Source of the DNA: Fischerella sp. JS2
GTDB taxonomy: Bacteria; Cyanobacteriota; Cyanobacteriia; Cyanobacteriales; Nostocaceae
Assembly: GCF_032393985.1 (NCBI RefSeq)
Contig: NZ_CP135918.1
Coordinates: forward strand, 2,170,001-2,234,000
Reading direction: 5' to 3'
Length of the DNA stretch: 64,000 nucleotides
The translations under genes were made by a program, and so were the position numbers. Shown here in pieces: positions 62,915 to 64,000 of this stretch (within the stretch, counting starts at the first letter, position 1; the number at the start of each line of letters is the position of its first letter). The notes under the pieces were generated by a model. The model was not told where the DNA came from, made no database searches, and was given only the letters and a program-made list of their open reading frames with translations.

Positions 62915-63535
62915 ATGCAAAACCATGCTGACAAGCAAGAGAAAGTTTTAAGTCAAATCATAGAGAGAAATGTTGAAGGTAGAGACTTTAGTGGATGTGA
63001 CTTAAGTGGCATTGATCTTAGAGGAATTGATTTAAGTAGAATAAATTTTAGAGGAGCAGATTTACGTAGCGCAAATTTGAGTGGGGCGATACTTATTGGT
63101 GCAAATCTTAGAGAAGCAAATTTACAACAAGTAAATTTCTGTGATGCTAATTTAAGTCAAGCTGATTTAACCCAAGCAAATTTGTGTAAAGCTTGTTTGT
63201 GTCGAGTACAACTAAATGGTAGTAAATTGTGGGCTGCTTCTCTATGTAATGCTGATTTAAGGGAAGCTGACTTAAGTGCAGCCCAAATAATTGAAGCGTC
63301 GCTGGTTGAAGCTAATTTAGTCAGAGCAAATCTTACTGAAGCAAAGTTATGTGGATCTGTTTTAGTAGAAGCTAATTTTAATCAAGCTAACTTAACAAGT
63401 GCAGATCTAAAATGGGCTAATCTCATGGCTGCAAACTTCAGCGAAGCTAATCTAGAAAATGCCAATTTTAAGAATGCAAAATTTTATGAAACAATTATGC
63501 CTGACGGTACAATTCGAGTAGATCTTAGGAGATAA
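62915..63535 (+). CDS. Pentapeptide-repeat protein
   Basis: 206 residues, of which about 20-195 are pentapeptide repeats of the A(D/N)LXX type (DLSGIDLRGIDLSRINFRGA, ADLRSANLSGAILIGANL). The repeats form a right-handed beta-helix. No signal peptide or membrane segment, so probably cytosolic. Function of most cyanobacterial members is unknown; a few such proteins protect gyrase. A cysteine-rich turn lies at about residues 91-98 (LCKACLCR). Confidence 0.92.
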   Translation: MQNHADKQEKVLSQIIERNVEGRDFSGCDLSGIDLRGIDLSRINFRGADLRSANLSGAILIGANLREANLQQVNFCDANLSQADLTQANLCKACLCRVQLNGSKLWAASLCNADLREADLSAAQIIEASLVEANLVRANLTEAKLCGSVLVEANFNQANLTSADLKWANLMAANFSEANLENANFKNAKFYETIMPDGTIRVDLRR

Positions 63536-63641
63536 GGGAAAGGGAACGGGGACAAGGGGGACGTAGAGGAGTAGGAACACAAGGGAGAATTTCTCCCTAA
63601 TTTATTTCCCAATTCCTGATTTCCGTCCCTAATCCCTGATC

Positions 63642-64000
63642 CTAAAACTCCCGTTGTGAAAAAATGAGGATAGCGATCGCTAACAACATCAAGCTGTACA
63701 ATAAGCCATAACCAACATTACTAATGAGTGTACTTAAATTAGGTAATGCAGCCAGACCATAAATAGCATCATTTTTCACATCTAATCTAGATAAATCTGG
63801 CAATATAAGATACAAAGCTTGAGTCAAAGTTTCAATTCCATGTTTACGACCAAGACGACCAAGTTGTAGTATGTCTTGAGTTATATTACCCATTAAATAC
63901 ACAGCAAAGGTCAAAACAGTTGCTAACAGTGAACTAGTAAACACACCCAAAGTAATAGCTACAGCCGTTATTAAAGACAACTGCAAAAATAGAAAAAATG
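63642..64000 (-). CDS. ABC-2 type permease, C-terminal part (runs off right edge)
   Basis: The last 119 codons of a membrane protein; an open frame continues past base 64000 without a start. About three hydrophobic segments: LSLITAVAITLGVFTSSLLATVLTFAVYL, a polar loop with NITQDILQLGRLGRKHG, and GYGLLYSLMLLAIAILIF ending SQREF. This is the usual end of ABC-2-type permeases in cyanobacteria. No ATPase gene is in view. Confidence 0.6.
   Translation of the reverse strand, partial: FFLFLQLSLITAVAITLGVFTSSLLATVLTFAVYLMGNITQDILQLGRLGRKHGIETLTQALYLILPDLSRLDVKNDAIYGLAALPNLSTLISNVGYGLLYSLMLLAIAILIFSQREF

Overview
The window reads as chromosomal DNA of a filamentous, Nostocales-type cyanobacterium. 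The octamer GCGATCGC (HIP1) recurs inside and between genes. Several genes belong to families I know mainly from cyanobacteria (DUF3386, COP23, the 740-residue GH57 protein, a protease with TPR repeats, paired DUF3140/DUF2945). The spacers carry heptamer tandem repeats and small dispersed repeats of the kind known from Nostoc and Anabaena. Gene density is moderate, both strands are used, and long AT-rich spacers are common. I saw no rRNA, tRNA, CRISPR array or prophage.

Layout. 1-9.8 kb: a partial MenH-like hydrolase, then a forward run of phosphoketolase, PPK2 polyphosphate kinase, phosphoglucomutase, TldD and TldE; two roughly 105-bp MITE-like elements sit in this stretch. 9.8-14.3 kb, reverse: a small monooxygenase, the methionine-salvage operon mtnD-mtnX-mtnB, and penicillin-binding protein 2. 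14.5-17 kb: a polysaccharide deacetylase followed by a multi-spanning acyltransferase-like protein. 17.2-23.1 kb, reverse: GH57 glycosidase, an NFU-type Fe-S scaffold, DUF3386, a PAS/GAF histidine kinase, and a ribbon-helix-helix protein. 23.6-31.6 kb: LepA, an Hsp70-like ATPase with a membrane partner whose tail resembles GrpE, and a cytosolic-looking subtilase followed by a small gene resembling that subtilase's own pro-region. 32-38 kb: an AAC(6')-like acetyltransferase, a ParDE module between two near-identical direct repeats, a COP23 protein with a trypsin/TPR protease, and a Ser/Thr kinase.

38.6-46.4 kb: a DM13 lipoprotein, a histidine kinase and an OmpR-type regulator face a reverse-strand Mrp cation/proton antiporter operon (mrpC-D-E-F-G-A-B). 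The operon looks richer in G+C than its surroundings. The join between mrpD and mrpE holds what looks like the right end of an IS200/IS605-type element, at the place where other cyanobacteria carry a second mrpD. 47-64 kb is a mix of housekeeping and accessory genes: a phytase-type esterase domain protein, a TM0106 RecB-like nuclease, an O-antigen-ligase family protein, a YaaW-like protein, DUF3140/DUF2945, a second COP23, a TauE/SafE-like membrane protein, two unknowns, HisZ, a J-domain/TPR protein, an inositol-monophosphatase-family enzyme, UreG, a pentapeptide-repeat protein, and the end of an ABC permease.

Functional links. Phosphoketolase, PPK2 and phosphoglucomutase together touch sugar-phosphate splitting, polyphosphate energy use and the entry to glycogen. 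The mtn genes recycle methylthioadenosine. TldD/TldE is a two-part peptidase. The best candidates for something not yet described are the subtilase with its detached pro-region-like protein, the Hsp70/GrpE-like membrane pair, the repeat-flanked toxin-antitoxin cassette, and the rearranged Mrp operon. All function calls come from reading motifs by eye; no database search was run.
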